Assembly: GCA_008923315.1 (NCBI GenBank)
Contig: WBSF01000007.1
Coordinates: forward strand, 526,247 to 590,246
Length of the DNA: 64,000 bases
Source: Betaproteobacteria bacterium SCN1
GTDB taxonomy: Bacteria; Pseudomonadota; Gammaproteobacteria; Burkholderiales; Thiobacillaceae
Direction: 5' to 3'
The position numbers and the translations under genes were made by a program. This document shows positions 19,618-28,624 of this stretch, in pieces. The notes under the pieces are model-generated. The model saw only the letters and a program-made list of their open reading frames with translations, was not told the origin of the DNA and did not search any database. Each line of letters begins with the position of its first letter. Positions within the stretch are counted from its first letter, which is position 1.

Positions 19618-20504
19618 CGTCGCGTGCCTGCCAGGCGCACCCAGCCTGCTTCGGCGGCGGGTGGCCCGAAGTCGAACCAGTCGCGATAGATGGTCATGAC
19701 GTCTTCGGCCTGCTCGACGAGGATGCCGGACAGCACCAGTTGCCCGCCCGTGCGTACCCGACCGGCGAGGAGGGGCGCCATGGCCTTGAGGGGATTGGTC
19801 AGGATATTCGCAACGACGACGTCATAGGCGGTTTCGGGCAGTTCGCCGGGCAGGCCGAAGCGGGCTTCGACATCGTTGAGCGCGGCGTTGTCGCGCGAGG
19901 CCGTGACGGCCTGGGGGTCGATGTCGATCCCGTCCACGCGGGCCGCGCCCAGCCTGGCGGCGGCAATGGCCAGGATGCCGGAGCCGCAGCCGTAATCGAG
20001 CAGGGTTTCGCCGCCGGCGAGATGCGTGTCCAGCCAGGCGAGGCACAGGCGTGTGGTCGGATGGCTGCCGGTGCCGAAGGCGAGACCGGGGTCGAGCTTG
20101 AGATTGATCGCCGCTGCGTCCGGCGCGGTGTGCCAGGTCGGCACGATCCAGAGACGCGACGAGATCGGGATGGGATCGAACTGGGATTGTGTGAGCCGCA
20201 CCCAGTCGGCGTCGGCCACGGCTTCGATCGCGTAGTCTGCGGGCACCAGCACGCCAGCGAGGGCGGCGGCAGCGGCCAGCAGGGCCGGCACGTCGGCTTG
20301 CGCGTCGAACAGCGCTACCGCAGTGCTGTGCTGCCATAGTTCCGCGGTCGGATGGTCGGGTTCGCCGAACAGCGGCGTTTCGTCCACCGTGCCGGCGTCT
20401 GCGTCTTCCAGCGCCACGGACAGTGCGCCGGTTTCCATGAGCGCATCCGACAATGGCTCGGCGGTTCTGGAGTCAACGCGAAAGCGGAGGGATTGCCAGG
20501 GCAT
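19614..20504 (-). CDS. prmA: Ribosomal protein L11 methyltransferase
   Basis: SAM-dependent methyltransferase of 296 residues that trimethylates ribosomal protein L11. Class I methyltransferase motif I is LLDYGCGSGILAIAA, with VDGIDIDPQAV as motif II and VVANILTNPL as the NPPY-like catalytic motif; AFGTGSHPTT precedes motif I as in all PrmA. The ATG at 20504 is the family start (MPWQSLRF); the much longer open frame upstream is antisense to accC. Coupled by a 4-bp overlap to the DUF3426 gene. Confidence 0.96.
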   Translation of the reverse strand: MPWQSLRFRVDSRTAEPLSDALMETGALSVALEDADAGTVDETPLFGEPDHPTAELWQHSTAVALFDAQADVPALLAAAAALAGVLVPADYAIEAVADADWVRLTQSQFDPIPISSRLWIVPTWHTAPDAAAINLKLDPGLAFGTGSHPTTRLCLAWLDTHLAGGETLLDYGCGSGILAIAAARLGAARVDGIDIDPQAVTASRDNAALNDVEARFGLPGELPETAYDVVVANILTNPLKAMAPLLAGRVRTGGQLVLSGILVEQAEDVMTIYRDWFDFGPPAAEAGWVRLAGTRR

Positions 20505-20623
20505 TTTCAGAGGGATAGGGGCGGGATTCGGGGTGGGCGGCACGCATGTCGCGCGTTCAATTTTAGATGAGGCGCGGCCGGAGGCCGTCAAGCCACCGGG
20601 TTCCTGAATCCCGACCGCGGGCC

Positions 20624-21973
20624 TCAGCCCTTCTCCCCGGCCAGCTTGTGCTCCAGATAATGGATACTCGTGCCGCCGGCGATGAAGGCGGCGTCCTGCA
20701 TCAGGTCCTGATGCAGCGGGATGTTGGTCTGGATGCCTTCGACGACCATTTCCATCAGTGCGCCGCGCATGCGGGCGATGGCCTGGTCGCGCGTGTCGCC
20801 GTAGGCGATGAGCTTGCCGATCATCGAGTCGTAATGCGGCGGGACGAAGTAGCCGTGGTAAACGTGCGAATCGACACGAATGCCGGGCCCGCCGGGCGCG
20901 TGATAATTGGTGAGGCGTCCCGGGCTGGGTACGAAGGTGGTCGGATGCTCGGCATTGATGCGGCATTCGATGGCGTGGCCCTTGAGCGCGATGTCCTTCT
21001 GACGGAACGGCAGTTTCTCGCCGGCCGCGACCCGAATCTGCGTCTGCACGATGTCGATGCCGGTCACGAGTTCGGTGACCGGGTGTTCCACCTGCACGCG
21101 GGTGTTCATTTCGATGAAGTAGAACTCGCCGTTTTCGTACAGGAATTCGAAAGTGCCGGCGCCGCGGTAGCCGATCTTCCGGCAGGCCTCCGCGCAGCGT
21201 TCGCCGATCCGGTCGCGCAGCTTGGCGTCGAGACCCGGCGCGGGGGATTCTTCCAGCACTTTTTGATGGCGGCGCTGCATCGAGCATTCGCGTTCGCCCA
21301 GATGCACGGCGTTGCCCTGTTCGTCGGCGAGCACCTGGATTTCGATATGGCGCGGTGTCTGCAGGAATTTTTCCATGTAGACCATGGGGTTGCCGAAGGC
21401 CGCGCTGGCCTCGGTCCGGGTCATGGTGACTGCGTTGACGAGCGCGGCCTCGGTGTGCACGACCCGCATGCCGCGCCCGCCGCCGCCGCCCGCCGCCTTG
21501 ATGATGACCGGATAGCCGATGGCGCGCGCGATCTTCAGGATTTCGGACGGATCGTCGGGCAGCGCGCCGTCGGAGCCGGGCACGCAAGGCACCTTGGCTT
21601 CGAGCATGGCCTGCTTGGCGGCGACCTTGTCGCCCATGAGCCGGATGTTGTCGGGGCGCGGGCCGATGAAGGTGAAGCCGGACGATTCGACCCGTTCGGC
21701 GAAATCGGCGTTTTCCGACAGGAAGCCGTAACCGGGATGGATCGCCTCGGCGTCGGTGACTTCGGCCGCGGCAATGATGGAGGGCACGTGCAGGTAGCTC
21801 TGTGTCGACGGCGCGGGGCCGATGCATACCGATTCGTCGGCGAGCTTGACGTATTTGGCCTCGCGGTCGGCTTCGGAATAGACGGCGACCGTCTTGATGC
21901 CCATTTCGCGGCAGGCGCGCTGGATTCTCAAGGCGATCTCGCCGCGGTTGGCGATGAGGATTTTTTCGAACAT
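20624..21973 (-). CDS. accC: Acetyl-CoA carboxylase, biotin carboxylase subunit
   Basis: ATP-grasp enzyme of 449 residues that carboxylates biotin on AccB, the first step of fatty acid synthesis. Conserved segments: [15 protein letters not shown] at the N-terminus, the glycine-rich ATP loop [42 protein letters not shown] and [11 protein letters not shown]. Length equals the E. coli enzyme. Follows accB by 104 bp in the same orientation. Confidence 0.97.
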   Translation of the reverse strand: MFEKILIANRGEIALRIQRACREMGIKTVAVYSEADREAKYVKLADESVCIGPAPSTQSYLHVPSIIAAAEVTDAEAIHPGYGFLSENADFAERVESSGFTFIGPRPDNIRLMGDKVAAKQAMLEAKVPCVPGSDGALPDDPSEILKIARAIGYPVIIKAAGGGGGRGMRVVHTEAALVNAVTMTRTEASAAFGNPMVYMEKFLQTPRHIEIQVLADEQGNAVHLGERECSMQRRHQKVLEESPAPGLDAKLRDRIGERCAEACRKIGYRGAGTFEFLYENGEFYFIEMNTRVQVEHPVTELVTGIDIVQTQIRVAAGEKLPFRQKDIALKGHAIECRINAEHPTTFVPSPGRLTNYHAPGGPGIRVDSHVYHGYFVPPHYDSMIGKLIAYGDTRDQAIARMRGALMEMVVEGIQTNIPLHQDLMQDAAFIAGGTSIHYLEHKLAGEKG

Positions 21974-22077
21974 GCGTTTGCAGGGGTCGGGAACCAGGAT
22001 TGAGAGGTCAGGGGAGGCGCCGCTGCGCGCGGCAGCACCCTTAGCCTCAGCCCCTAGCCGCTAGCCCCGGTCTCCAT

Positions 22078-22530
22078 TCAGCCAATCACAAACAGCGGTT
22101 CGCCGTATTCCACCGGCTGGCCGTTTTCGACCAGGATGGCCTTGATGACGCCTCCCTGATCCGCTTCGATTTCGTTCAGGAGCTTCATGGCTTCGATGAT
22201 GCACAGCGTGTCGCCGGCATTCACGCTTTGGCCGACTTCGACGAAATTCTTGGCGCCCGGTGCAGGCGCGCGGTAGAAGGTGCCGACCATGGGCGAACGC
22301 ACCACGTGGCCTTCGGGTACCGCATCTTCGGCAGGCGCGGCCGGCGGTACGGCAGCGGGCGCCGCAGGCGCCGCGGCGTGAACGATTTGCGGCGGTGGCG
22401 CCATCATCATTGGCGCACCGGCGATGCTCTTGGCGATGCGGACCTTCTCCTCGCCTTCGGTGATTTCAAGCTCGGCAATACCGGAGGCTTCAACCAGGTC
22501 AATGAGCTTTTTCAGTTTTCTGAGATCCAT
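22078..22530 (-). CDS. accB: Biotin carboxyl carrier protein of acetyl-CoA carboxylase
   Basis: A 150-residue protein with an N-terminal AccC-binding region ([14 protein letters not shown]), a flexible Ala/Pro linker (about 50-75) and a C-terminal biotinyl domain with the EAMKL motif holding the biotinylated lysine. Its start overlaps the last 32 bp of aroQ in another frame. Typical length. Confidence 0.97.
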   Translation of the reverse strand: MDLRKLKKLIDLVEASGIAELEITEGEEKVRIAKSIAGAPMMMAPPPQIVHAAAPAAPAAVPPAAPAEDAVPEGHVVRSPMVGTFYRAPAPGAKNFVEVGQSVNAGDTLCIIEAMKLLNEIEADQGGVIKAILVENGQPVEYGEPLFVIG

Positions 22531-23032
22531 GGGGGGTGGTCCTGTCTTGGAGATGGCGCAACGCGTATTCCAGCGCGAGTTCGTAACCCTGCGCGCCCAG
22601 CCCGGATACCACGCCGACAGCGAGGTCGGAAAAATAGGAGTGGTGGCGGAAGCTTTCGCGTGCGTAGATGTTCGAGAGATGCACTTCGACGAAGGGGATT
22701 GCGATCGCGGCCAGTGCATCGCGCAACGCTACGCTGGTATGCGTGTAAGCGGCCGGGTTGATGACGATGAAATCGACGTGATCGCGCCCGGCCTGCTGGA
22801 TGCGGTCCACCAGAGCGCCTTCGTGGTTGTGCTGGAAGGTTTCGACGACCGCACCGGCGGTTCGGCCGCGTTCGACCAGATTCCGGTTGATGTCTTCGAG
22901 TGTCGCGCGTCCATAGTGCTTGGGTTCACGGCTGCCCAGCAGATTGAGGTTGGGGCCGTGCAGCACGAGGATGTGCGGATGCAGACTCGGGACCGGTTTG
23001 GCCGCTGTGCGGCTGGTTCGCTTGGTCGTCAT
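22499..23032 (-). CDS. aroQ: Type II 3-dehydroquinate dehydratase
   Basis: Third enzyme of the shikimate pathway. The 177-residue product has [16 protein letters not shown] at the start of the fold, the active-site lid GRATLEDIN, the His in [14 protein letters not shown], and [27 protein letters not shown] at the active site. It is about 25 residues longer than the usual 145-150: an N-terminal basic extension ([14 protein letters not shown]) and a C-terminal tail running 32 bp into accB. aroQ-accB-accC is a common proteobacterial order. Confidence 0.95.
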   Translation of the reverse strand: MTTKRTSRTAAKPVPSLHPHILVLHGPNLNLLGSREPKHYGRATLEDINRNLVERGRTAGAVVETFQHNHEGALVDRIQQAGRDHVDFIVINPAAYTHTSVALRDALAAIAIPFVEVHLSNIYARESFRHHSYFSDLAVGVVSGLGAQGYELALEYALRHLQDRTTPHGSQKTEKAH

Positions 23033-23090
23033 GGCGGCGAGTTTGCCGCAAATGAAACCAAATTGTCCAGATATTGACGCTAAATCGCCC

Positions 23091-23621
23091 CTATGAGCCG
23101 ATTTTGTGCAAAACGGTCTCAAGCGCGGCCCGGGGCAGCCTGCCCAGATGGCGCATGACGATCTGGCCGTCCCGATCGACGACGATCGTGTAGGGCAGCG
23201 CACCTTGGGGGTTGCCCAGCGCGCGCGCCAGATTGTGCGCTGCGCCTTCGCCAATCAGAATGGGATAGGCAACCGGCTGGCGTTGTAGAAATGCATGCAC
23301 ATTGGCGGGCGTATCCACCGCGATGCCGACAATTTCGACGCCGGCCGGACGGTATTGCGTTCGCACGATCTCAAAATCGGGCATTTCCTCGCGGCAAGGC
23401 GCACACCAGCTGGCCCAGAAATTCAGCACCAGCGGCTTGCCGCGCCATTGGGCCAGGGATTGGTTCATGCCCTGCGGATCGGGATAGACAATCTGCCATA
23501 GCGCCGGGGGCGCCTGGTTTTCCGATGCGGGCCGCGAACGGCTCTGTGCGAACCATATACCCGCACCTGCCGCCAGTACGGCAAGCGTCAGGAAAAGCGC
23601 CAGGCGGGAGAAACGGGTCAC
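23091..23621 (-). CDS. TlpA/ResA-like membrane-anchored thioredoxin
   Basis: A 176-residue periplasmic thiol-disulfide oxidoreductase. One N-terminal signal anchor (about 5-25) is followed by a TlpA-type AhpC/TSA-like domain with the redox motif WCAPC in [17 protein letters not shown] and the cis-Pro segment [11 protein letters not shown]. Such proteins reduce apocytochrome cysteines or act in general periplasmic redox work; system II maturation genes (ccsB/resB) lie 3 kb upstream. Start is a GTG. Fairly sure of family, not of substrate. Confidence 0.9.
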   Translation of the reverse strand: MTRFSRLALFLTLAVLAAGAGIWFAQSRSRPASENQAPPALWQIVYPDPQGMNQSLAQWRGKPLVLNFWASWCAPCREEMPDFEIVRTQYRPAGVEIVGIAVDTPANVHAFLQRQPVAYPILIGEGAAHNLARALGNPQGALPYTIVVDRDGQIVMRHLGRLPRAALETVLHKIGS

Positions 23622-23671
23622 CGGAACGGGCCGTCAGCCGGCACAGGCAGGCTGACCGAGCCGGGTCGCGG

Positions 23672-24238
23672 TTATTTGGCGGGTTCCTGCGCAGGAGCGG
23701 CCGGTGCCATGCCGTTCATCATCTGCATCCACATGGCGGGGTCGAAGGGGTTGCCGGCGGTTGGTGCCGCTGCCGGGTGGTCGGCGGCTGGCGGCGGCAT
23801 CATGGGGAAAACCGGCATCATCTGTCCGGTTGGCGCCATCATCGGCATCGGCTGCGGGAAGAAGGGCATGGATGGCATCTGTGCGGGCGCGCCATAACCG
23901 GACGTCGCCGGCTGCGGCATGCCGGATGCCATGGGATTGAGGTAGGGGTTCATCATGGCCTGGGGGGCCCCCATCATGCTGCCCATCGGCATCATCATCG
24001 GTGCCATCATGGGGGCGCCCATCATGCTCATCGGGGCCATCATCGACATCGGTGCCATCATGGGGGCGCCCATCATGCCCATCGGCGCCATCATCGACAT
24101 CGGCGCCATCATCATCATGGGGTTCATCATGGACATGGGGTTCATCATGGCCGCTGGATTCATTGCCGTCGTACCGAACTGCGCGTGGGCGCCACCGGAT
24201 GCGAGCAACAGGGCAAGGGTCAGAGTGCGAGCGTGCAT
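23672..24238 (-). CDS. Secreted methionine-rich repeat protein
   Basis: A 188-residue protein; about 50 residues are Met. A signal peptide (1-20, cleaved after GAHA) precedes tandem motifs such as MMAPMSMMAPMGMMGAPM (about 30-95), built from MM-x-P-M-x-MM units, then a Pro/Met/Phe-rich region (PFFPQPMPMM). It has no Cys and few charged residues. AGGAG precedes the ATG. Met-rich segments in periplasmic proteins (CopA, CusB, PcoE) bind Cu(I), so metal binding or a methionine-oxidation buffer are possible roles, but this is inference. It is downstream of a DUF302 gene sharing NPYL and NPM motifs. Confidence 0.75.
   Translation of the reverse strand: MHARTLTLALLLASGGAHAQFGTTAMNPAAMMNPMSMMNPMMMMAPMSMMAPMGMMGAPMMAPMSMMAPMSMMGAPMMAPMMMPMGSMMGAPQAMMNPYLNPMASGMPQPATSGYGAPAQMPSMPFFPQPMPMMAPTGQMMPVFPMMPPPAADHPAAAPTAGNPFDPAMWMQMMNGMAPAAPAQEPAK
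24000..24101. repeat. Two 51-bp direct tandem repeats in the Met-rich gene
   Basis: Units 24000-24050 and 24051-24101 differ at only two positions and each encodes 17 residues of the Met-Pro repeat. A degenerate third unit follows. Repeat-number variation by slippage is plausible. Confidence 0.85.
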
Positions 24239-24279
24239 GGGTTACTCCTGTGAAGCCGGGGGCCGGCAAAGGGGGGATT

Positions 24280-24310
24280 GTCCGCCCGGCAACTGCGGGG
24301 CCGGGCGGAC
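24280..24310. repeat. Long inverted repeat upstream of the Met-rich gene
   Basis: Perfect 10-bp arms GTCCGCCCGG and CCGGGCGGAC with an 11-nt spacer, 42-72 bp before the Met-rich start codon. On the gene's strand it is not followed by a T-run, so it looks more like a leader hairpin or mRNA-stabilising stem after the DUF302 gene than an intrinsic terminator. Confidence 0.5.
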
Positions 24311-24431
24311 GCGTTCATGACTGCTCCAGAAGACAGGATGATTCGGGCGGCCGATGCGGGGCCCTCCCCGGCGTGCGGCCGCAGTCTGGTGGCTGAATGG
24401 GCGAAGGCCAAGGTCACGGTGGGTGCCGTTT

Positions 24432-25136
24432 TTAAAGATCGCCGTTGGCACCCGCGCGCATGACGTTGTCCATCTTGTCGCGGATGTCCTTGGCCATCTT
24501 GGCGAGTTCGGGCGTGATGCCCATCGAGCCGTTGATGCTGTCGAGCCAGGCCATGTCCCAGTCCAGGGTCAGCACCCAGATGTTCTTCTTGTCGTCTTCC
24601 ATGACGGCGATGCGGCAGGGCAGATAAACGATGGCTTCCGGCACCAGACGCATCACCTCGCGGCCGGCAGCGATATCGCAGAAATGGAAGACTTCCATGC
24701 GCGGGCTGCTGGTGTCGCCCAGCACCGCCTCGATGTCCTTGATCATGGGCGAATGGCCGACCAGCTTGAGGTTGAGCTGGTTGGCGCGCAGCTTCATCGA
24801 TTCGACCACGTCGTCGAATGACACGCCAGACTTGACCTGGTATTTGGTCGTCATGTAGTTCATGACATCGCGGATGTTCAGACCCATGTTGCCCAGCATG
24901 GGCAGCATGGACTTCATGAGCTGGCGCTTCTGTTCGGCGGTCGGTGCCGGGCTCATCGCCCAGGGCACGATATCTTTCATCGCGCCGGTGCCCCTGGGCA
25001 TCATCATCATTGGATTGGGGGCGGGAGCCGGGACGTTCTGCAGATAGGGATTGACGGGCTGTGGTGTCTGCGCAAATGCGCCGAAAGACAGGCTTGTGCC
25101 GAGAACCAGAACGAGGGCGGGCAGGGATTTGGGCAT
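24432..25136 (-). CDS. Secreted DUF302-family protein
   Basis: A 234-residue exported protein. Signal peptide 1-22 (cleaved after AFAQ or AFA). The mature N-terminus holds NPYLQNVPAPAPNPMMMM, echoing the downstream Met-rich protein. From about residue 95 the DUF302 fold is seen: SGVSFDDVVESMKLRANQL, VFHFCDIAAGREVM and VYLPCRIAVMEDDKKNIWV, with two Cys (about 151 and 172). GGAGG precedes the ATG. DUF302 proteins are often periplasmic or lipoprotein and found with sulfur or redox genes; function is unknown. An FNR-like palindrome lies about 50 bp upstream. Confidence 0.8.
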   Translation of the reverse strand: MPKSLPALVLVLGTSLSFGAFAQTPQPVNPYLQNVPAPAPNPMMMMPRGTGAMKDIVPWAMSPAPTAEQKRQLMKSMLPMLGNMGLNIRDVMNYMTTKYQVKSGVSFDDVVESMKLRANQLNLKLVGHSPMIKDIEAVLGDTSSPRMEVFHFCDIAAGREVMRLVPEAIVYLPCRIAVMEDDKKNIWVLTLDWDMAWLDSINGSMGITPELAKMAKDIRDKMDNVMRAGANGDL

Positions 25137-25184
25137 GGGCTACCTCCGGGACGTCGAATCGGTACCTGTTGATCAGGTCTATTT

Positions 25185-25198
25185 ATGATATTGATCAT
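25185..25198. promoter_or_regulatory. FNR-like palindrome upstream of the DUF302 gene
   Basis: ATGAT-N4-ATCAT is a perfect palindrome differing from the FNR/ANR consensus TTGAT-N4-ATCAA only in the outermost base pair. It lies 49-62 bp before the start codon. A second weak repeat, ACCTG-N5-CAGGT, is close by. Assignment is tentative. Confidence 0.35.
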
Positions 25199-25277
25199 AG
25201 CGGATTAATCCGGATTGTTTCATGTGACATTGCGCCCATACGCGGAAAGCGGCTTACGTGCTAGAGGCAAGTAAAAA

Positions 25278-25307
25278 CAGAAACGGCCGCATTTGCGGCC
25301 GTTTCTG
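25278..25307 (-). terminator. Hairpin terminator after ccsB
   Basis: Perfect 11-bp stem GAAACGGCCGC/GCGGCCGTTTC with ATTT loop (25280-25305), followed on the minus strand by a short T-rich stretch. It ends the c4-resB-ccsB unit before the DUF302 gene. Confidence 0.75.
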
Positions 25308-25326
25308 GGGAGGGGAACGTCGCGGT

Positions 25327-26466
25327 CTACAGTGAACCGTAGGAATGCAGGCCGGACAGGAACATGTTGACGCCAAGGAAGGCGAAGGTGGTGACGAACA
25401 GGCCTATGACCGCCCACCAGGCCAGCATGGGGCCGCGCAGGCCTTTCACCAGCCGGATGTGCAGCCAGGCCGCATAGTTCAGCCATACGATCAGGGCCCA
25501 GGTTTCCTTCGGATCCCAGGACCAGTAGCCGCCCCAGGCTTCGGCGGCCCACATCGCGCCGAGGATGGTGGCGATGGTGAAGAAGCCGAACCCGATGGCG
25601 ATGGCCTTGTACATCATGTCGTCGATGATATCGAGACTGGGCAGGCGGCTGGCGAGAATGCCGCGCCGGGCAAGCAGATAGCCCGCGCCAAGCATGGCGG
25701 ACAACGAGAAGGAGCCGTAGCCGATGAAGTTGGCCGGAACGTGGAGCTTCATCCACCAGGATTTGAGAGCGGGCACGAGCGGCTGGATTTCATGCGCACC
25801 ACGGTCGAAGGTGTACCAGAGGATGAAGCCGACGGCGGCCGAGATCACCACCAGCACCAGGGCGCCGAGCTGGCGGGTCTGATAGCGGGCTTCGTAGTAG
25901 AGATACATCATCGCGGTGATGAGGCAGAAGAGAACGAAAACCTCATACAGGTTGGACACCGGGATGTGGCCGACGTCGGGGCCGATCAGGTAGGACTCGT
26001 ACCAGCGCACCATCAGGCCGACCCAGCCGAGTGCCACGGCCGACCAGGTAAGTCCGGTGGCGGTTTTCAGGGCAAAGCCGGAACGGCCGAGCATACCCCC
26101 CCAGTAGGTGAGCGTGGCCAGCCCGAACAGGGCGCACATCCACATGATCGCGGCCTGGCTCGATATCAGGTATTTGAGGAAGAAAGCCTCTTCCATGCGT
26201 GCGAGATTGCCGTCGTACTGGCCGAGCGCGAACAGGCTGACCGCACCGACGACGATAAAGAGCGTGCGGAACGGCTTCCAGTACCAGCCGAAGATTGCCA
26301 GCGCCGGGATGGTTGCGAGCAGGATGCCTTTTTCGTAGACATCCATGTATTCGTTGTAATGCGCCAGCGCGTACAGACCGCCGGCGGCAGCGATGACTGC
26401 GAACAGCCAGTCGAACCAGGACAGGCGCTTCAGCAGCGGGGCGGGTGGGTTGAGAACGAGTTCCAT
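25327..26466 (-). CDS. ccsB: Cytochrome c biogenesis protein CcsB/ResC (heme handling)
   Basis: A 379-residue polytopic membrane protein of system II cytochrome c maturation; it delivers heme to apocytochromes outside the membrane. The WWD-type heme-binding domain is seen as WGGYWSWDPKETWALIVW near residue 318, preceded by conserved histidines (IWWKLHVPANFIGYG-type region). About eight hydrophobic helices. GGAG lies 9 nt before the ATG. It begins 24 bp after resB, its obligatory partner. Confidence 0.93.
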   Translation of the reverse strand: MELVLNPPAPLLKRLSWFDWLFAVIAAAGGLYALAHYNEYMDVYEKGILLATIPALAIFGWYWKPFRTLFIVVGAVSLFALGQYDGNLARMEEAFFLKYLISSQAAIMWMCALFGLATLTYWGGMLGRSGFALKTATGLTWSAVALGWVGLMVRWYESYLIGPDVGHIPVSNLYEVFVLFCLITAMMYLYYEARYQTRQLGALVLVVISAAVGFILWYTFDRGAHEIQPLVPALKSWWMKLHVPANFIGYGSFSLSAMLGAGYLLARRGILASRLPSLDIIDDMMYKAIAIGFGFFTIATILGAMWAAEAWGGYWSWDPKETWALIVWLNYAAWLHIRLVKGLRGPMLAWWAVIGLFVTTFAFLGVNMFLSGLHSYGSL

Positions 26467-26490
26467 ATCGATGTCTCCGGTGACGATGCC

Positions 26491-28512
26491 TTATCGGGCC
26501 AGGGTGTCCAGGGCGTGGACATGCTGCGCGAATTCCTTCTCGAAATCGATGGTGTGTTTGTTCGAGGACATGGCTAGCAGCGCGTGGCCGGGCCGGACGC
26601 GCAGCCAGACGCGCCGCTCGCGTACATAAAACATGAAGAATACGCCCAGCGTCAACAAAAGCGAGCCGAAATAGACCACACTCTTGCCGGGGGATCGGGT
26701 GAGCTGCAAACCGCTCGCCTTCACCTCGTCGAATTGCAGCAACTGCAGGTAGATCGGGGAGCCGTAGACGAACAGGTCGCTGATGCTGTTGAGGCTGTCC
26801 CGCACCAGCCAGCCCGTGGCATCGTCCGATGCAGGAGGCGGCAGTTTGGCATCGCGATTGGCGATGTGGAGGGCTTCGAAGGTCGACAGTTCAAGGATGC
26901 GCAGGTAGGTCGCGGCTGCCTTGTCGCGTTCCGCGGCCGGGACTTTTTCTTCGATGAAGCGCCCGAGCGCGGTGAAGCCGCCGTCGGCGAACAGTGCCAG
27001 AACCTGGCTGGCGCTGAATTTCAGCTTGTCCTCGGTGTCGCTGCCCCAGGCGCTCTTCGGCAGCGTTTCGCGTGCGAAGCGCGAAGCGATTTCGGGGCGC
27101 AGTTCGGGGTTCAGCAATGCGCCGCGCAAGCGCATGAACGTGTCGAGGCTGCCATCTGGATCAAGCGGCATGCGCATATAGCGGAACGATTCGTTTGGCG
27201 TTTCCCGCACGCCGGACAGCATGTACCACCGCCCATCCAGTTCCAGCGGGAGCATGTAGTTGGAAAATTCACGCGCCTGGCCGCGTGTGTCGCGCAGTTT
27301 GTACTGGAAGCTCGGGCCGACGTTACGCATATGCTTGTCGCTGGCGACCGGGCTGCCGCCGAATACGCTCATCGCATTGTTCTTCGGCGCATCCTCTTCC
27401 CCCATGTTCTCAATATTGAACGGGCGGAAGTCGACGAACTCGAGCGTGTAATCGCCTGCCGGGCTGGTCAGCCGGGTGTTCTGGTGGACAGTGCCTTCGA
27501 CCGGGAAGGGGGAAGCCGTCGGCGCGAACAGGTTCCAGCCGCGGATGTCGAGGCGCGTGCCGCCGTCGGCGAAACTGGCCTGGTAGATCGCGATGCCGTC
27601 ATGGATCAGCGGGTGGTTTACCGCGATCGTCGCTTTCCTGACCTTTTTCCCGGTGTGATCGAATACCTCGACGTCGCTTTCGAAATTTTTCGGCTGGCCG
27701 GTGCTGTAGTGCTCGATGCGAAACTGTTTGAGCGCGATGGTGAAAGGCAGATCCTGAACCAGATAACCGTCCGCCACGTTCAGGAATACGACGTCCGCGC
27801 TTGATCCCTCGGGAATCTGGACGCTGCCGCGGAAGGAGGGGTTGTCCGGCGTCAGGCGCGAAATGGGCGGTACTTCGCTTTGCGGGATATCGCGCGTTTC
27901 GATTTTCTTGTAGCCCAGCAGCTGTTGCGCCTTGAAGATCAGGTTGCCATCCATCAGCCCGCCGATGCAGATCAGAACGATGGCCGAATGGGCGAGAAAA
28001 TATCCCAGGCGATTCCAACTGCCGGCCTTGGCAGCCAGCAACAGGCCGTCGTCGCGTGTCAGCCGGCGAACCGTGTAACCCTGGCCTTCCAGGTAGTGCT
28101 GTGCCTGGTCTGCCAGCGCCTCGGGCGCATGGGTGAATTCGGCCGCGTGTTTATGCTTGAAAGCGGCGAGCGACCGATCCGTCACATGCTCGCGGAAACT
28201 CTTCATCTCGCGTGCAAAGCCCGGTGCGTTGCGCCAGATGCAGACGCTGATGGAAACCACCAGAAACAGCAGGATCACCAGAAACCAGGCGGCATGGTAA
28301 ACATCGTACAGCCCCAGTTTCCTGAACGCTTCGAACCAGAAAGGCCCGAACTGGAAGAGGTAGTTGGCATAAGGTTCCGCCTGCTTCAATACGGTTCCGA
28401 TGACCGAGGCGATCGCCAGGATGGATAACAGGCTGATCGCGAAGCGCATCGAGCTCAGGAGCTCGAACAGGGATTTTCCGAACGAATGGGGCGTGGTCAT
28501 AAGGGCAGACAT
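26491..28512 (-). CDS. resB: Cytochrome c biogenesis protein ResB
   Basis: A 673-residue membrane protein, partner of CcsB in system II. Features: N-terminal helix pair (SSMRFAISLLSILAIASVIG), the segment FGPFWFEAFRKLGLYDVYHAAWF, a third helix (LGYFLAHSAIVLICIGGLMDG), a long periplasmic beta-rich domain (about 190-590) and a last helix near 620. Length fits the beta-proteobacterial subclass, with a large periplasmic insertion. The annotated ATG at 28512 abuts the T-run of the upstream cytochrome c4 terminator and lacks a ribosome site; an in-frame ATG at 28500 is an alternative. Confidence 0.92.
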   Translation of the reverse strand: MSALMTTPHSFGKSLFELLSSMRFAISLLSILAIASVIGTVLKQAEPYANYLFQFGPFWFEAFRKLGLYDVYHAAWFLVILLFLVVSISVCIWRNAPGFAREMKSFREHVTDRSLAAFKHKHAAEFTHAPEALADQAQHYLEGQGYTVRRLTRDDGLLLAAKAGSWNRLGYFLAHSAIVLICIGGLMDGNLIFKAQQLLGYKKIETRDIPQSEVPPISRLTPDNPSFRGSVQIPEGSSADVVFLNVADGYLVQDLPFTIALKQFRIEHYSTGQPKNFESDVEVFDHTGKKVRKATIAVNHPLIHDGIAIYQASFADGGTRLDIRGWNLFAPTASPFPVEGTVHQNTRLTSPAGDYTLEFVDFRPFNIENMGEEDAPKNNAMSVFGGSPVASDKHMRNVGPSFQYKLRDTRGQAREFSNYMLPLELDGRWYMLSGVRETPNESFRYMRMPLDPDGSLDTFMRLRGALLNPELRPEIASRFARETLPKSAWGSDTEDKLKFSASQVLALFADGGFTALGRFIEEKVPAAERDKAAATYLRILELSTFEALHIANRDAKLPPPASDDATGWLVRDSLNSISDLFVYGSPIYLQLLQFDEVKASGLQLTRSPGKSVVYFGSLLLTLGVFFMFYVRERRVWLRVRPGHALLAMSSNKHTIDFEKEFAQHVHALDTLAR

Positions 28513-28542
28513 GAAAAAAGGGTGACATGCGTCACCCTTTCG
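28513..28542 (-). terminator. Rho-independent terminator after cytochrome c4, abutting resB
   Basis: Stem AAAGGGTGAC/GTCACCCTTT (28517-28540) with a short loop, followed on the minus strand by a T-run ending at 28513, one base before the resB start. It must terminate some transcripts while allowing resB expression by read-through or another start. Confidence 0.8.
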
Positions 28543-28624
28543 TCGACTCGGGCGAGCCGAATAAGTTTACCCGCGCAGGTAAAGTCGCTGCCGAAGAGGC
28601 GGAAAGCCTCCGTACGGCCGGCGT

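Noticed and set aside
19614-21827. 737-residue frame spanning prmA and running antisense to accC's codon frame
   Set aside because: Only the last 296 residues are homologous to anything (PrmA). The upstream part lies in the wrong frame of accC.
23950-24165. Short repeats near 24 kb as a possible CRISPR array
   Set aside because: The repeats are directly adjacent without spacers and encode a Met-Pro protein; no cas genes.
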